From: Gammaproteobacteria bacterium
GTDB taxonomy: Bacteria > Pseudomonadota > Gammaproteobacteria > GCA-001735895
Reading direction: 5' to 3'
DNA: 42,922 bases
Assembly (NCBI GenBank): GCA_026989015.1
Contig: JALSKD010000176.1
Coordinates: 1-42,922 of the forward strand
The notes below the pieces were generated by a model. The model had not been told where the DNA came from and made no database searches. It saw only the letters and a list, made by a program, of their open reading frames with translations. The translations under genes and the position numbers were made by a program. Shown in pieces: positions 16,782-23,936 of the stretch (positions are counted from its first letter, which is position 1; each line of letters begins with the position of its first letter).

Positions 16782-17099
16782 ATGAACATCATCCCCAAAA
16801 CCCGGTCCCTGATGCTGGCCACCCTGTTGCTGGGCAGCGCAATCAACCACAGCGTCCTGGCTGAATCCACGCGCTACGAGATGCGCGTCGATGGATTGGC
16901 CTGCCCCTTCTGCGCCTACGGCATCGAAAAGAAATTCAAGGCCATCGAAGGCACCCGCAACATCGATGTGGACCTGGACAAGGGCCTGGTCACGGTGGAA
17001 CTGCAAGGCCAGCGCCGGTTCACCGACGAGGAGATGAAGAAACTCTTCGCCGATTCCGGCTTTACCTTTCGCAGCATGAAAACCGAGACCCACGAGTAA
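16782..17099 (+). CDS. Periplasmic heavy-metal-associated (HMA) protein, MerP-like
   Basis: The 105-residue product has a signal peptide (LMLATLLLGSAINHSVLAES) and one HMA ferredoxin-like fold starting RYEMRVDGLACPFCAYGIEK. The metal-binding motif is C41-P-F-C44 in place of the usual GMTCxxC. The size and export match MerP, which hands Hg(II) to MerT. The Pro-Phe between the cysteines also resembles a redox CxxC, so it may be both a metal carrier and a disulfide substrate. The ribosome site is GGAGA. The MerT-like gene begins 3 bp after the stop. Confidence 0.85.
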   Translation: MNIIPKTRSLMLATLLLGSAINHSVLAESTRYEMRVDGLACPFCAYGIEKKFKAIEGTRNIDVDLDKGLVTVELQGQRRFTDEEMKKLFADSGFTFRSMKTETHE

Positions 17100-17102
17100 G
17101 GC

Positions 17103-17501
17103 ATGACTCCGAACGACGACCGTCTGAAACAGCGCGGAATCACCGTATTCACGCTGTTCACCACCAGCGGCACGCTGATCTGCTGCGCATTGCCGATCCT
17201 GCTGGTTACCCTCGGCCTGGGTTCGGCAGTGGTGGCCATGACCAGCGCCGCGCCGTTTCTGATCACACTGACCCAGTACAAGGTCTGGGTGTTCCTGTTC
17301 TCCGGGCTGATGCTGCTGATCTCCGGCTGGGTCATCCACCGGCCGGGACGACAGTGCCCGAGCGAGGCGGGACTGGGCGCGGCCTGCAGCCGCGCCGACC
17401 GCTGGAATCGCCGCATCTTCGTCGCTTCCGTGGTCATCTGGACCATCGGCTTCTTCGCCGCCTACCTGCTGCTGCCCCTGCGCAAGGGCCTGGGGCTGTG
17501 A
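17103..17501 (+). CDS. MerT-like metal transport membrane protein
   Basis: The 132-residue inner-membrane protein has three predicted helices (about 14-38, 58-78, 106-126). The first carries the vicinal pair C27-C28 in TLICCALPILLVTLGLGS, as in MerT. A cytoplasmic loop between helices 2 and 3 carries C85 and C95, again as in MerT. MerT passes Hg(II) from MerP to cytosolic MerA; no merA is present here. By analogy it may move a thiophilic metal across the inner membrane, but metal and direction are unknown. It is directly downstream of the HMA gene. The next promoter starts only 6 bp after its stop. Confidence 0.8.
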   Translation: MTPNDDRLKQRGITVFTLFTTSGTLICCALPILLVTLGLGSAVVAMTSAAPFLITLTQYKVWVFLFSGLMLLISGWVIHRPGRQCPSEAGLGAACSRADRWNRRIFVASVVIWTIGFFAAYLLLPLRKGLGL

Positions 17502-17507
17502 GCGGGC

Positions 17508-17538
17508 TTGACCTGGAGTCAACTCCAGAAGCTATACT
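17508..17538 (+). promoter_or_regulatory. MerR-family promoter with 19-bp spacer, site 2
   Basis: -35 TTGACC (17508-17513) and -10 TATACT (17533-17538) are separated by 19 bp, the overlong spacing typical of MerR-activated promoters. The spacer holds a perfect dyad, CTGGAGT-CA-ACTCCAG (17513-17528). The arms match site 1, so one regulator probably controls both. It drives the thioredoxin-CcdA-merR genes. Confidence 0.88.
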
Positions 17539-17564
17539 GCCATGAACCCATCAAGGAACGCATC

Positions 17565-17858
17565 ATGAAGATCGAAATCTTTTCATCGCCCGGCTGCGGC
17601 AAATGCGGCCATGCGCGGGACCGGCTGCAACAACTGGTGACCCAACTGGATACCGAACACCCCGGGCAGCACATCGAGTGGCGCGATGTGAACATCCTGG
17701 AGGAGATGGATTACGCGGTGGATCTGGGCGTGTTGTCGACGCCGTCACTGGCCATCGACGGCGAACTGGTATTCACCAGCCTGCCCGGCGTTCAGCGCCT
17801 GCGCCATGAAATCGAATCCCGCCTGGGCACTGAAGGCGCCAAAGGCCGGCCATGCTGA
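17565..17858 (+). CDS. Thioredoxin/glutaredoxin-like protein with CGKC motif
   Basis: The 97-residue cytoplasmic protein has a thioredoxin fold: an N-terminal strand MKIEIFSS, redox motif C11-G-K-C14 in SPGCGKCGHARDRL, and the cis-proline loop LSTPSLAIDGE. There is no signal peptide. It follows the MerR promoter by 27 bp and overlaps the CcdA-like gene by 7 bp, which suggests that it donates electrons to that membrane protein, as thioredoxin does to DsbD/CcdA. A last cysteine lies at the C-terminus (GRPC). Confidence 0.82.
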   Translation: MKIEIFSSPGCGKCGHARDRLQQLVTQLDTEHPGQHIEWRDVNILEEMDYAVDLGVLSTPSLAIDGELVFTSLPGVQRLRHEIESRLGTEGAKGRPC

Positions 17859-19162
17859 GCCTGGCGCTCGGCACCAGCGGCGTGCTCGGCTTTCTGGCGT
17901 TCTTCGAACCCTGCACCATCGCCACCCATACACTGTTCTCGGCACGCAACACGCGCGGGGAACGCGGCCGCTGTTGCCGCAACCTGTTCGCCGTGTGGCT
18001 GGCCCGTGGCCTGCTGCTGAGCCTGCTGTTCCTGCTGGCGGTGATGCTGATCGAAGCCCCTGCATGGACGCCGCTTGCGATCAGCATCGGCCTGTCGCTG
18101 ATCGCCAGCGTCTACCTGATTTCCCGCTTCGTGTACCTGCCGATCCCCCATTTTTCACTGGCGGGCCTGCTGCCTGGCGGCCACAGGCTGCCCTATGCGG
18201 TGAAGCTGGGTCTGACCCTGCCGGCCTGCACCCTGCCGCTGGTGCTGATCACCGCGGCTCTGCTGGTCTCGGTCGGTTCATTGCCGGTGGCCCTGGCTGC
18301 GGCCTGGCTGTTTGCCAGCCTGTTCACGCTGCCGATGGCGGTCGCCTCCTTCACCGGCATCGGCCCCGATGCCCGCGAGTTCCTGTCGCGCATCGCCGCC
18401 ATCACGCCATGGATCACCGCGGCACTGTTGTTCGGGGCCGCGGCCTGGCCATGGCTCGGAGCACTGGACCTGTCGGCCGAACCCCTGGCCCGGCGTCTCG
18501 GTGAAGCCGGCAGCGTCGGTCTGGGATTGGCCTTTCTCACCGGTCTGTTTTTCAGCTTCAACCCGGTCTCCTTCGCCGCCATACCGGTCATGCTGGCCTA
18601 TGTCACCCGCGCCGATCGCCCCGCCCGCGCCCGACAGATGGGCGCCGCGTTCATCTTCGGGCTGGTGCTGACCCATGTGGCGCTCGGCGTCACCGCGTCG
18701 CTGGGCGGTGGCTGGGTCAAGGGCATCATGGGCCGGCAATGGGGGCTGTTGCTCGGGCCGCTGCTGATTCTGCTGGGCTTGATGTGGGCAGGCTGGATGA
18801 AGATCCGCATGCCCTGGTTCGGCTTTCGCGGCCGCCGCGCCAGCGGTCTGTGGGGCGCATTCCTGCTCGGCATCCCCTTCTCGATCGCCGTCTGTCCCTT
18901 CTGTACGCCGGCGCTGCTGGTCACGCTGACCGCCAGTGCCGCCATTGGCTCGGCCGGATACGGCGCCCTGTTGTTGCTGGCCTTTGCACTGGGGCGCAGC
19001 CTGCCGATCCTGGCCGGCGCCTGGAGCATGAGCTGGCTCGAATCGCTGCGCGGCTTCAGCCGCCATCAACGGGGTATCGAAATCCTGTCCGGGGTCGTGC
19101 TGATACTCAGCGGACTGTATCTGCTCAACGAATATTTCTTCATCATTCCCACCGGCATGTAA
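17852..19162 (+). CDS. Tandem CcdA/DsbD-beta-like transmembrane redox protein
   Basis: The 436-residue polytopic membrane protein contains two CcdA-like halves. Half 1 (about 1-200) has FFEPCTIATH (C21) and TLPACTLPL (C126), matching the redox cysteine pair of CcdA/DsbD. Half 2 (about 220-436) starts FSFNPVSFAAIP, where Val replaces the expected cysteine, and later has C348-P-F-C351 in AVCPFCTPALLVTL. C41-C42 lie in a basic loop. Such proteins carry electrons from cytosolic thioredoxin to periplasmic thiols. The gene is translationally coupled to the CGKC thioredoxin and ends 6 bp before merR. Confidence 0.8.
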   Translation: MLSLALGTSGVLGFLAFFEPCTIATHTLFSARNTRGERGRCCRNLFAVWLARGLLLSLLFLLAVMLIEAPAWTPLAISIGLSLIASVYLISRFVYLPIPHFSLAGLLPGGHRLPYAVKLGLTLPACTLPLVLITAALLVSVGSLPVALAAAWLFASLFTLPMAVASFTGIGPDAREFLSRIAAITPWITAALLFGAAAWPWLGALDLSAEPLARRLGEAGSVGLGLAFLTGLFFSFNPVSFAAIPVMLAYVTRADRPARARQMGAAFIFGLVLTHVALGVTASLGGGWVKGIMGRQWGLLLGPLLILLGLMWAGWMKIRMPWFGFRGRRASGLWGAFLLGIPFSIAVCPFCTPALLVTLTASAAIGSAGYGALLLLAFALGRSLPILAGAWSMSWLESLRGFSRHQRGIEILSGVVLILSGLYLLNEYFFIIPTGM

Positions 19163-19168
19163 CCCGCC

Positions 19169-19636
19169 ATGACCGATACCCACACCGACCTCGATCAGCC
19201 CCGATACAGCATCGGCGACATCGCCGGCAAGACCGGCCTCAGCGCCGATACGCTGCGCTACTACGAAAAGATCGGGCTGCTCGTGGATGTCCCCCGCAAC
19301 ACCGGCGGGCGGCGTATGTATCGGGAACGCGATCTGTCGCGGCTGCGCTTCATCACGCGGGCTCAGAAGATGAATTTCACGCTTGCAGAGATCGGCGCGC
19401 TGTTGCAGATGCGGGAAGATCCGCAGCATGCCCGGGAAGACATCCGCCGCATGACCCGGAACAAGCTGCAGCAGGTGGAATCACACATGGAAGAACTGGG
19501 CAAGCTGCGCACCGAGCTGACGCTGCTGCTCAATCTGTGCCGCGGCGCCGAGGACGGCTGCCCCATCATCGAGGGGCTGGAAGAGCCGGTTACTGCACCC
19601 GGTAACCGTCGTGACAGGCCACGCACTGGGCGGTGA
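19169..19636 (+). CDS. MerR-family metal-responsive regulator
   Basis: The 155-residue protein has a MerR winged helix (RYSIGDIAGKTGLSADTLRYYEKIGLL), a dimerisation helix (about 85-120) and a C-terminal metal loop C124-x6-C131-P-I-I. In CueR the residue before this helix is Ser77; in MerR and ZntR a Cys sits there. Alignment of DPQHAREDIRR here puts Arg at that place, so the sensing chemistry may differ. It is the last gene of the cluster and so probably autoregulated from site 2. The last 47 bp overlap the convergent cytochrome gene, and the tail beyond residue 140 is basic and unusual. Confidence 0.88.
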   Translation: MTDTHTDLDQPRYSIGDIAGKTGLSADTLRYYEKIGLLVDVPRNTGGRRMYRERDLSRLRFITRAQKMNFTLAEIGALLQMREDPQHAREDIRRMTRNKLQQVESHMEELGKLRTELTLLLNLCRGAEDGCPIIEGLEEPVTAPGNRRDRPRTGR

Positions 19637-20084
19637 CATCGGCCAGGGCGCTGAGCGCCGCGCTGACATTGCCATTGACCGCCGCATCCCGTGCGGCCAG
19701 CGCGAAACGGCTGGCCGCCTTGTGCATGCCGGTGCCGATCTCGGCCATGCGCTTGGGCATGTAGGGTCCGATGCGGCTTGCACCGTGCAGTTGCAGCGAC
19801 TGCAGACCCAGCCGCTGCTCCGCAAGATCGGCCGCTTCCTCGAACCGCCCCGATCCCAGCAGACCGTGGAGCCGGTTCAGGGTCTTGAGGTGATCGCGCA
19901 TGTTCGCCAGCATGTGGGCGCGCAGGGCTTCAGGCACCTTGACCCACTGCCGTTCATCGCTCATCGGCGCAGTCACGGCTTCCGCGTTCATGCGCTCGTG
20001 GTGCATCGGTGTGTGCTGCTGCGAGTGAGCGATCACGGGCAGCAGCATGAGCATGAGTCCTGCGGGCACACAACGGGTGTTCAT
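19590..20084 (-). CDS. Cytochrome c'-like monoheme protein
   Basis: The 164-residue product has a signal peptide (LMLMLLPVIAHSQQ) and a single heme-binding motif C154-V-A-C157-H158 six residues from the C-terminus, the position typical of cytochrome c' and c-556 four-helix bundles. The middle is helical and rich in Ala, Leu and Met. Family members bind NO or transfer electrons in the periplasm; the role here is not known. It is convergent with merR and shares 47 bp with it. The N-terminal His/Met-rich segment (QQHTPMHHERMN) is unusual and could bind metal, though this is speculative. Confidence 0.78.
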   Translation of the reverse strand: MNTRCVPAGLMLMLLPVIAHSQQHTPMHHERMNAEAVTAPMSDERQWVKVPEALRAHMLANMRDHLKTLNRLHGLLGSGRFEEAADLAEQRLGLQSLQLHGASRIGPYMPKRMAEIGTGMHKAASRFALAARDAAVNGNVSAALSALADVTAQCVACHDGYRVQ

Positions 20085-20345
20085 CAGCCTGTCTCCGGGT
20101 CAATGGGGCACATGCGGATTGTGCCTCACCCCTTGCCTTGTAGGAAGCGGGTTTGATCTCCCCGCTGCAAATTGTTAGGGTGTTCATCAAACGCCGTTCA
20201 TCCTGCCCGGAACGGGCGCATTTCATCGAAACCCGTTGTACATCGAGTCCGCGTCCTGGTGTTTTTTTCTGGCAGAGGCCGACTTTCCACCCAATTATCA
20301 ATCATTTGACAGCCGATAACGGCTGACGACACCAGGAGACACCGA

Positions 20346-21347
20346 ATGTACCGACTTTTCGCCCTGATACTGCTGTTTGCACTGGGCATCACGCCCGCCA
20401 GCGCCGCGTCTGACTGCGGACGCGTAACCATCGCCGACATGAACTGGAATTCCGCTTCACTGCTCGCCAACATCGACCGCTTCATCCTCGACAAGGGCTA
20501 CGGCTGTGACGCCGAACTGGTCCCCGGAGATACCATGCCCACCGGTACCTCGATGGTGGAGAAGGGCGAGCCGGACATCGCGCCCGAGCTGTGGAGCAAC
20601 TCGATGAAGGAAGCGCTGGACCGCGGCGTGGCCGAAAAGCGCCTGCGCATCGCCGGCAAGTCGCTGTCCGATGGCGGAGAAGAAGGCTTCTGGGTGCCGA
20701 AGTACCTGGTCGACGAACGCCCGGAACTCGCCACCATCGACGGCATCCGCAAGAATGCCAGGCTGTTCAAACACCCGGAAGATCCTGACAAATCCGCCTT
20801 CTATGGCTGCCCAGCCGGATGGAACTGTCAGATTTCCAGCGGCCACCTGTTCAAGGCCCTGCAACTGGACAAGGCCGGTTTCGATCTGATCGATCCGGGT
20901 TCGGGCGCCGGTCTGGCCGGCTCCATCGCCAAGGCCTACGAGCGCAAGCAACCCTGGTTCGGCTACTACTGGGCACCCACCGCGATACTCGGCAAATACG
21001 CCATGGTGAAAGTCGATTTCGGCTCCGGTATCGACGAGAAGCACTTCAAGGAATGCATCACCCAGGAAGTCTGCGAGGATCCGCACCCCACCATGTACCC
21101 GCCGTCACTGGTACAGACCGTGACCACCTATTCCTTCGCCGAAAAGGCTCCGGAAGCCTACCGTTACCTGCAGAAGCGCTCGCTGACCAACGCACAGCTC
21201 AACAGGCTGCTGGCGTGGATGGAAGACAATCAGGCCGACGGCAATGTGGCGATGGAATACTTCCTCAAGAACAACGAATCGACCTGGAGCGCCTGGGTGC
21301 CGCCGCAGGTGGCGAAGAAGGTCAAGGCCGCGCTGGATGAGCTGTAA
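20346..21347 (+). CDS. proX: Glycine betaine/proline ABC transporter, substrate-binding protein
   Basis: The 333-residue product has a signal peptide (LFALILLFALGITPASAAS) and an OpuAC/ProX-type type II binding fold, with VTIADMNWNSASLLANIDRFIL, APELWSNSMKEAL and FGYYWAPTAILGKY. Trp and Tyr residues such as these form the aromatic cage for quaternary amines in this family; the exact ligand is not certain. The start is supported by AGGAG 7-8 nt upstream. The 261-bp gap before it includes TTGACA at 20306-20311 without a clear -10. Gene order is X-W-V, not V-W-X as in E. coli. Confidence 0.9.
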   Translation: MYRLFALILLFALGITPASAASDCGRVTIADMNWNSASLLANIDRFILDKGYGCDAELVPGDTMPTGTSMVEKGEPDIAPELWSNSMKEALDRGVAEKRLRIAGKSLSDGGEEGFWVPKYLVDERPELATIDGIRKNARLFKHPEDPDKSAFYGCPAGWNCQISSGHLFKALQLDKAGFDLIDPGSGAGLAGSIAKAYERKQPWFGYYWAPTAILGKYAMVKVDFGSGIDEKHFKECITQEVCEDPHPTMYPPSLVQTVTTYSFAEKAPEAYRYLQKRSLTNAQLNRLLAWMEDNQADGNVAMEYFLKNNESTWSAWVPPQVAKKVKAALDEL

Positions 21348-21414
21348 GCGGTTTCGACCCCTATCCGCGTGCACCGCGGCTTCCGGTTCTGTACCGGGGC
21401 CGCGTTTCTGACCC

Positions 21415-22314
21415 ATGTCCGAAAAGAGCTGGCTGACCGATTTCCCGCAGATGGCGCGCAGCGATCTGCTGGCCATTCGCAAGACCTTGGATGGGGCTTA
21501 CCGCGAATTCTCGCGCAGTTACGGCGACGCCATCGAATCCTTCTTCGATCCGCTGCTGCAACTGCTGATCGGCTTCGAGAAACTCCTGCTGTCCGCCCCT
21601 TGGTGGCTGGTGATCCTGGTGATGGCCGGCCTCGCCTGGGCCACCAGCCGCTCCTGGAAGCTGGTTGCCGGCGTGGTGATCTCGCTGCTGCTGATCGGCT
21701 ATTTCGGCATGTGGCAGGACACCATGCGCACGCTCAGCATCATCACCGTCTGCACACTGCTGTCGATCGGCATCGGCATCCCCATCGGCATACTGATGGC
21801 ACGCTCGGACCGGATGCAGGCACTGGTCACACCGATGCTCGATGTGATGCAGACCATGCCCGCCTTCGTCTATCTGATTCCGGTGGTGATGCTGCTGGGC
21901 ATCGGCAAGGTGCCAGGCGTCATCGCGGTAGTGATCTACGCGATACCGCCGGTCATCCGGCTGACCAACCTGGGCATCCGCCTGGTGGACCGTGAGGTAC
22001 TGGAAGCCGCCACGGCCTATGGCGCCAATGCCTGGCAGCGCCTGGTCGGCGTGCAATTGCCTCTGGCCATGCCCAATATCATGGCCGGCATCAACCAGAC
22101 CATCATGATGGCGCTGGCGATGGTCGTCATCGCCTCGATGATCGGCGTCAAGGGGCTGGGGCAGCCGGTGCTCAAGTCGATCACCAACCAGTACTTCACC
22201 CTCGGGCTGTTCAACGGGCTGGCCATCGTGGCACTGGCGATCATCTTCGACCGCATCTCCCAGGCCTATGCCCGCCGCAGCCAGAAACACCTGTCCCGCA
22301 GCCATGGCGAATAA
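21415..22314 (+). CDS. proW: Glycine betaine/proline ABC transporter, permease
   Basis: The 299-residue inner-membrane permease has the binding-protein-dependent transport fold: an extended N-terminus (about 1-55), then about six transmembrane helices (60-285). The EAA loop that contacts the ATPase reads EAATAYGANAWQRLVGVQLPLAMPNI. ProW also has a long N-terminus. It overlaps proV by 11 bp and lies 67 bp after proX, in one operon. Confidence 0.92.
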   Translation: MSEKSWLTDFPQMARSDLLAIRKTLDGAYREFSRSYGDAIESFFDPLLQLLIGFEKLLLSAPWWLVILVMAGLAWATSRSWKLVAGVVISLLLIGYFGMWQDTMRTLSIITVCTLLSIGIGIPIGILMARSDRMQALVTPMLDVMQTMPAFVYLIPVVMLLGIGKVPGVIAVVIYAIPPVIRLTNLGIRLVDREVLEAATAYGANAWQRLVGVQLPLAMPNIMAGINQTIMMALAMVVIASMIGVKGLGQPVLKSITNQYFTLGLFNGLAIVALAIIFDRISQAYARRSQKHLSRSHGE

Positions 22315-23524
22315 GGATCAAGCGTTCATCCGGGTCGAGGCGTTGTACAAGGTCTTCGGTCCCGATCCCCGGAAGGTGATGCCGCAGGTACACCAGGGCA
22401 TGGACAAGGACCGCCTGCTGCGTGAAACCGGCCACGCCCTGGGACTCAAGGACATCAACCTGAGCATCGATCAGGGCCGCATCTTCGTCATCATGGGCCT
22501 GTCCGGCTCCGGCAAATCGACACTGATTCGCCACTTCAACCGACTGATCGAACCCACGGAGGGGCGCATCCTCATCGATGGCATCGATGTGCGCTCCCTC
22601 AACGAGAAACAGTTGCTGGCTTTTCGTCGGCAGCGGATCGCCATGGTCTTCCAGCGTTTCGGACTGATGCCGCACCGGACGGTCATCGAGAATGTGGCCT
22701 ACGGCCTGCAGGTTCAGGGCATGCCCAGAGCCCAGCGCTTGCAGAAGGCCCGAGAATGGATCGATACCGTCGGCCTCTCCGGATACGAACAGCAGTACCC
22801 ATCCCAGCTCTCCGGCGGCCAGCAGCAGCGTGTGGGACTGGCGCGTGCATTGTGCACCGATGCAGACATCCTGCTGATGGACGAAGCCTTCTCCGCCCTC
22901 GACCCGCTGATCCGCAGCGAGATGCAGGATCAACTGATTGAGCTGCAGGAACGCCTGCACAAGACCATCATCTTCATTACCCACGACCTGGACGAAGCCC
23001 TGCGTCTCGGCGACCGCATCGCGATCCTGCGCGACGGCGAACTGGTGCAGGAAGGTGCTCCGGAAGAGATTCTTCTGCACCCGGCCGACGACTATGTCGA
23101 GGCCTTCGTCAAGGATGTCAACCGGGCGCGGGCGCTGACCGTGGAGACGGTGATGAAACCGCCCGCCTGCCGCATCACCGCGGACACCGTCGAAGGCGCA
23201 TTGCGGCAGATGCACGACAGCACCGGCCGCTATGGCTACTACATCACCGAACAGGGCTACCAGGGCATGATCGACCGCAGCGCGCTGGAACAGGCCGCCA
23301 GCCAGGACGCCTCCCGCTCCGCCAATGAGGTGGTGGAAGAGATTCCGGGTGTACGCCCGGACGCGCTGATCGAGGAAGTCCTGCCCGACACCCTGGACGC
23401 CCACCACCCGCTGCCCGTGGTCGACGCCTCCGGTCAGTTGCAAGGCGAGCTGTCGCGCGCCTCCTTGGCCGAGGCACTGGTCACCGGTGGCGACGAACCC
23501 GATAGCGAGCCAACCCGGCACTGA
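22304..23524 (+). CDS. proV: Glycine betaine/proline ABC transporter, ATPase
   Basis: The 406-residue ATPase starts at ATG 22304 inside the end of proW. It has the ProV-type N-terminus (YKVFG, then the KDINLSIDQG strand), Walker A GLSGSGKST, Q-loop, signature LSGGQQQR, Walker B ILLMDEAFSALDP and H-loop ITHD. A C-terminal regulatory region (about 275-395) has the CBS-like pattern found in ProV/OpuAA, which senses ionic strength or nucleotides. E. coli ProV is about 400 residues. The tRNA-linked repeat array begins 18 bp after the stop. Confidence 0.94.
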   Translation: MANKDQAFIRVEALYKVFGPDPRKVMPQVHQGMDKDRLLRETGHALGLKDINLSIDQGRIFVIMGLSGSGKSTLIRHFNRLIEPTEGRILIDGIDVRSLNEKQLLAFRRQRIAMVFQRFGLMPHRTVIENVAYGLQVQGMPRAQRLQKAREWIDTVGLSGYEQQYPSQLSGGQQQRVGLARALCTDADILLMDEAFSALDPLIRSEMQDQLIELQERLHKTIIFITHDLDEALRLGDRIAILRDGELVQEGAPEEILLHPADDYVEAFVKDVNRARALTVETVMKPPACRITADTVEGALRQMHDSTGRYGYYITEQGYQGMIDRSALEQAASQDASRSANEVVEEIPGVRPDALIEEVLPDTLDAHHPLPVVDASGQLQGELSRASLAEALVTGGDEPDSEPTRH

Positions 23525-23542
23525 ATCACTGGAAACGCGATC

Positions 23543-23572
23543 AAAAACCCGGGCAGTCGAACCGTCCGGGTT
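23543..23572 (-). terminator. Distal terminator-like hairpin of tRNA-linked array
   Basis: On the minus strand an imperfect ACCCGGACGG/CTGCCCGGGT stem with a TTCGA loop is followed by five Ts. It is the third in a series of near-identical hairpins and the most diverged. Confidence 0.6.
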
Positions 23573-23573
23573 C

Positions 23574-23752
23574 AATAATGGCGGAGAGCGAGGGATGACT
23601 CGGCGCTTCCCTGAGCCTCGCCCTTCGGGTTCGCTGCGCTCATGCCGCATCGCTCCCGGCGATGCGGTCAAACCCTCTGTCGGGTTCGAACCCCTCGCAA
23701 ACGATTCGTGGCGGCAACGAAAAAAACCCGGGCAGTCGAACTGTCCGGGTTC
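23574..23752 (-). repeat. tRNA-linked tandem repeat, unit 2 (179 bp, distal)
   Basis: This unit is a full copy of 23753-23931 with three differences that I could count. Read in the tRNA direction it holds a terminator-like hairpin, a T-arm-like GGGTTCGAACCC palindrome (23682-23693), an 8-bp hairpin CCGCATCG/CGATGCGG (23645-23667), and the last 18 nt of tRNA-Ser including CCA. Confidence 0.95.
23720..23751 (-). terminator. Middle terminator of tRNA-linked array
   Basis: On the minus strand the stem AACCCGGACAG/CTGCCCGGGTT has one A-C mismatch, a TTCGA loop and seven Ts. Confidence 0.75.
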
Positions 23753-23931
23753 AATAATGGCGGAGAGCGAGGGATGACTCGGCGCTTCCCTGCGCCTCGC
23801 CCTCCGGGTTCGCTGCGCTCATGCCGCATCGCTCCCGGCGATGCGGTCAAACCCTCTGTCGGGTTCGAACCCCTCGCAAACGATTCGTGGCGGCAACGAA
23901 AAAAACCCGGACAGTCGAACTGTCCGGGTTC
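23753..23931 (-). repeat. tRNA-linked tandem repeat, unit 1 (179 bp, proximal)
   Basis: This unit abuts the tRNA-Ser 3' end and is nearly identical to unit 2. The exact period is 179 bp, measured between AATAATGG at 23574, 23753 and 23932. Its distal end repeats the tRNA 3' segment (TGGCGGAGAGCGAGGGAT on plus at 23758-23775), after which it diverges from the real tRNA. Confidence 0.95.
23899..23930 (-). terminator. Proximal Rho-independent terminator of tRNA-Ser
   Basis: On the minus strand a perfect 11-bp stem AACCCGGACAG/CTGTCCGGGTT with a TTCGA loop is followed by seven Ts, starting 7 nt past the tRNA CCA. It should terminate the csrA-tRNA transcript. Confidence 0.93.
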
Positions 23932-23936
23932 AATAA

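Noticed and set aside
20306-20334. Sigma-70 promoter for proX from TTGACA at 20306
   Set aside because: The hexamer is perfect but no -10 element is found at 16-18 bp, so it was not listed as a promoter.
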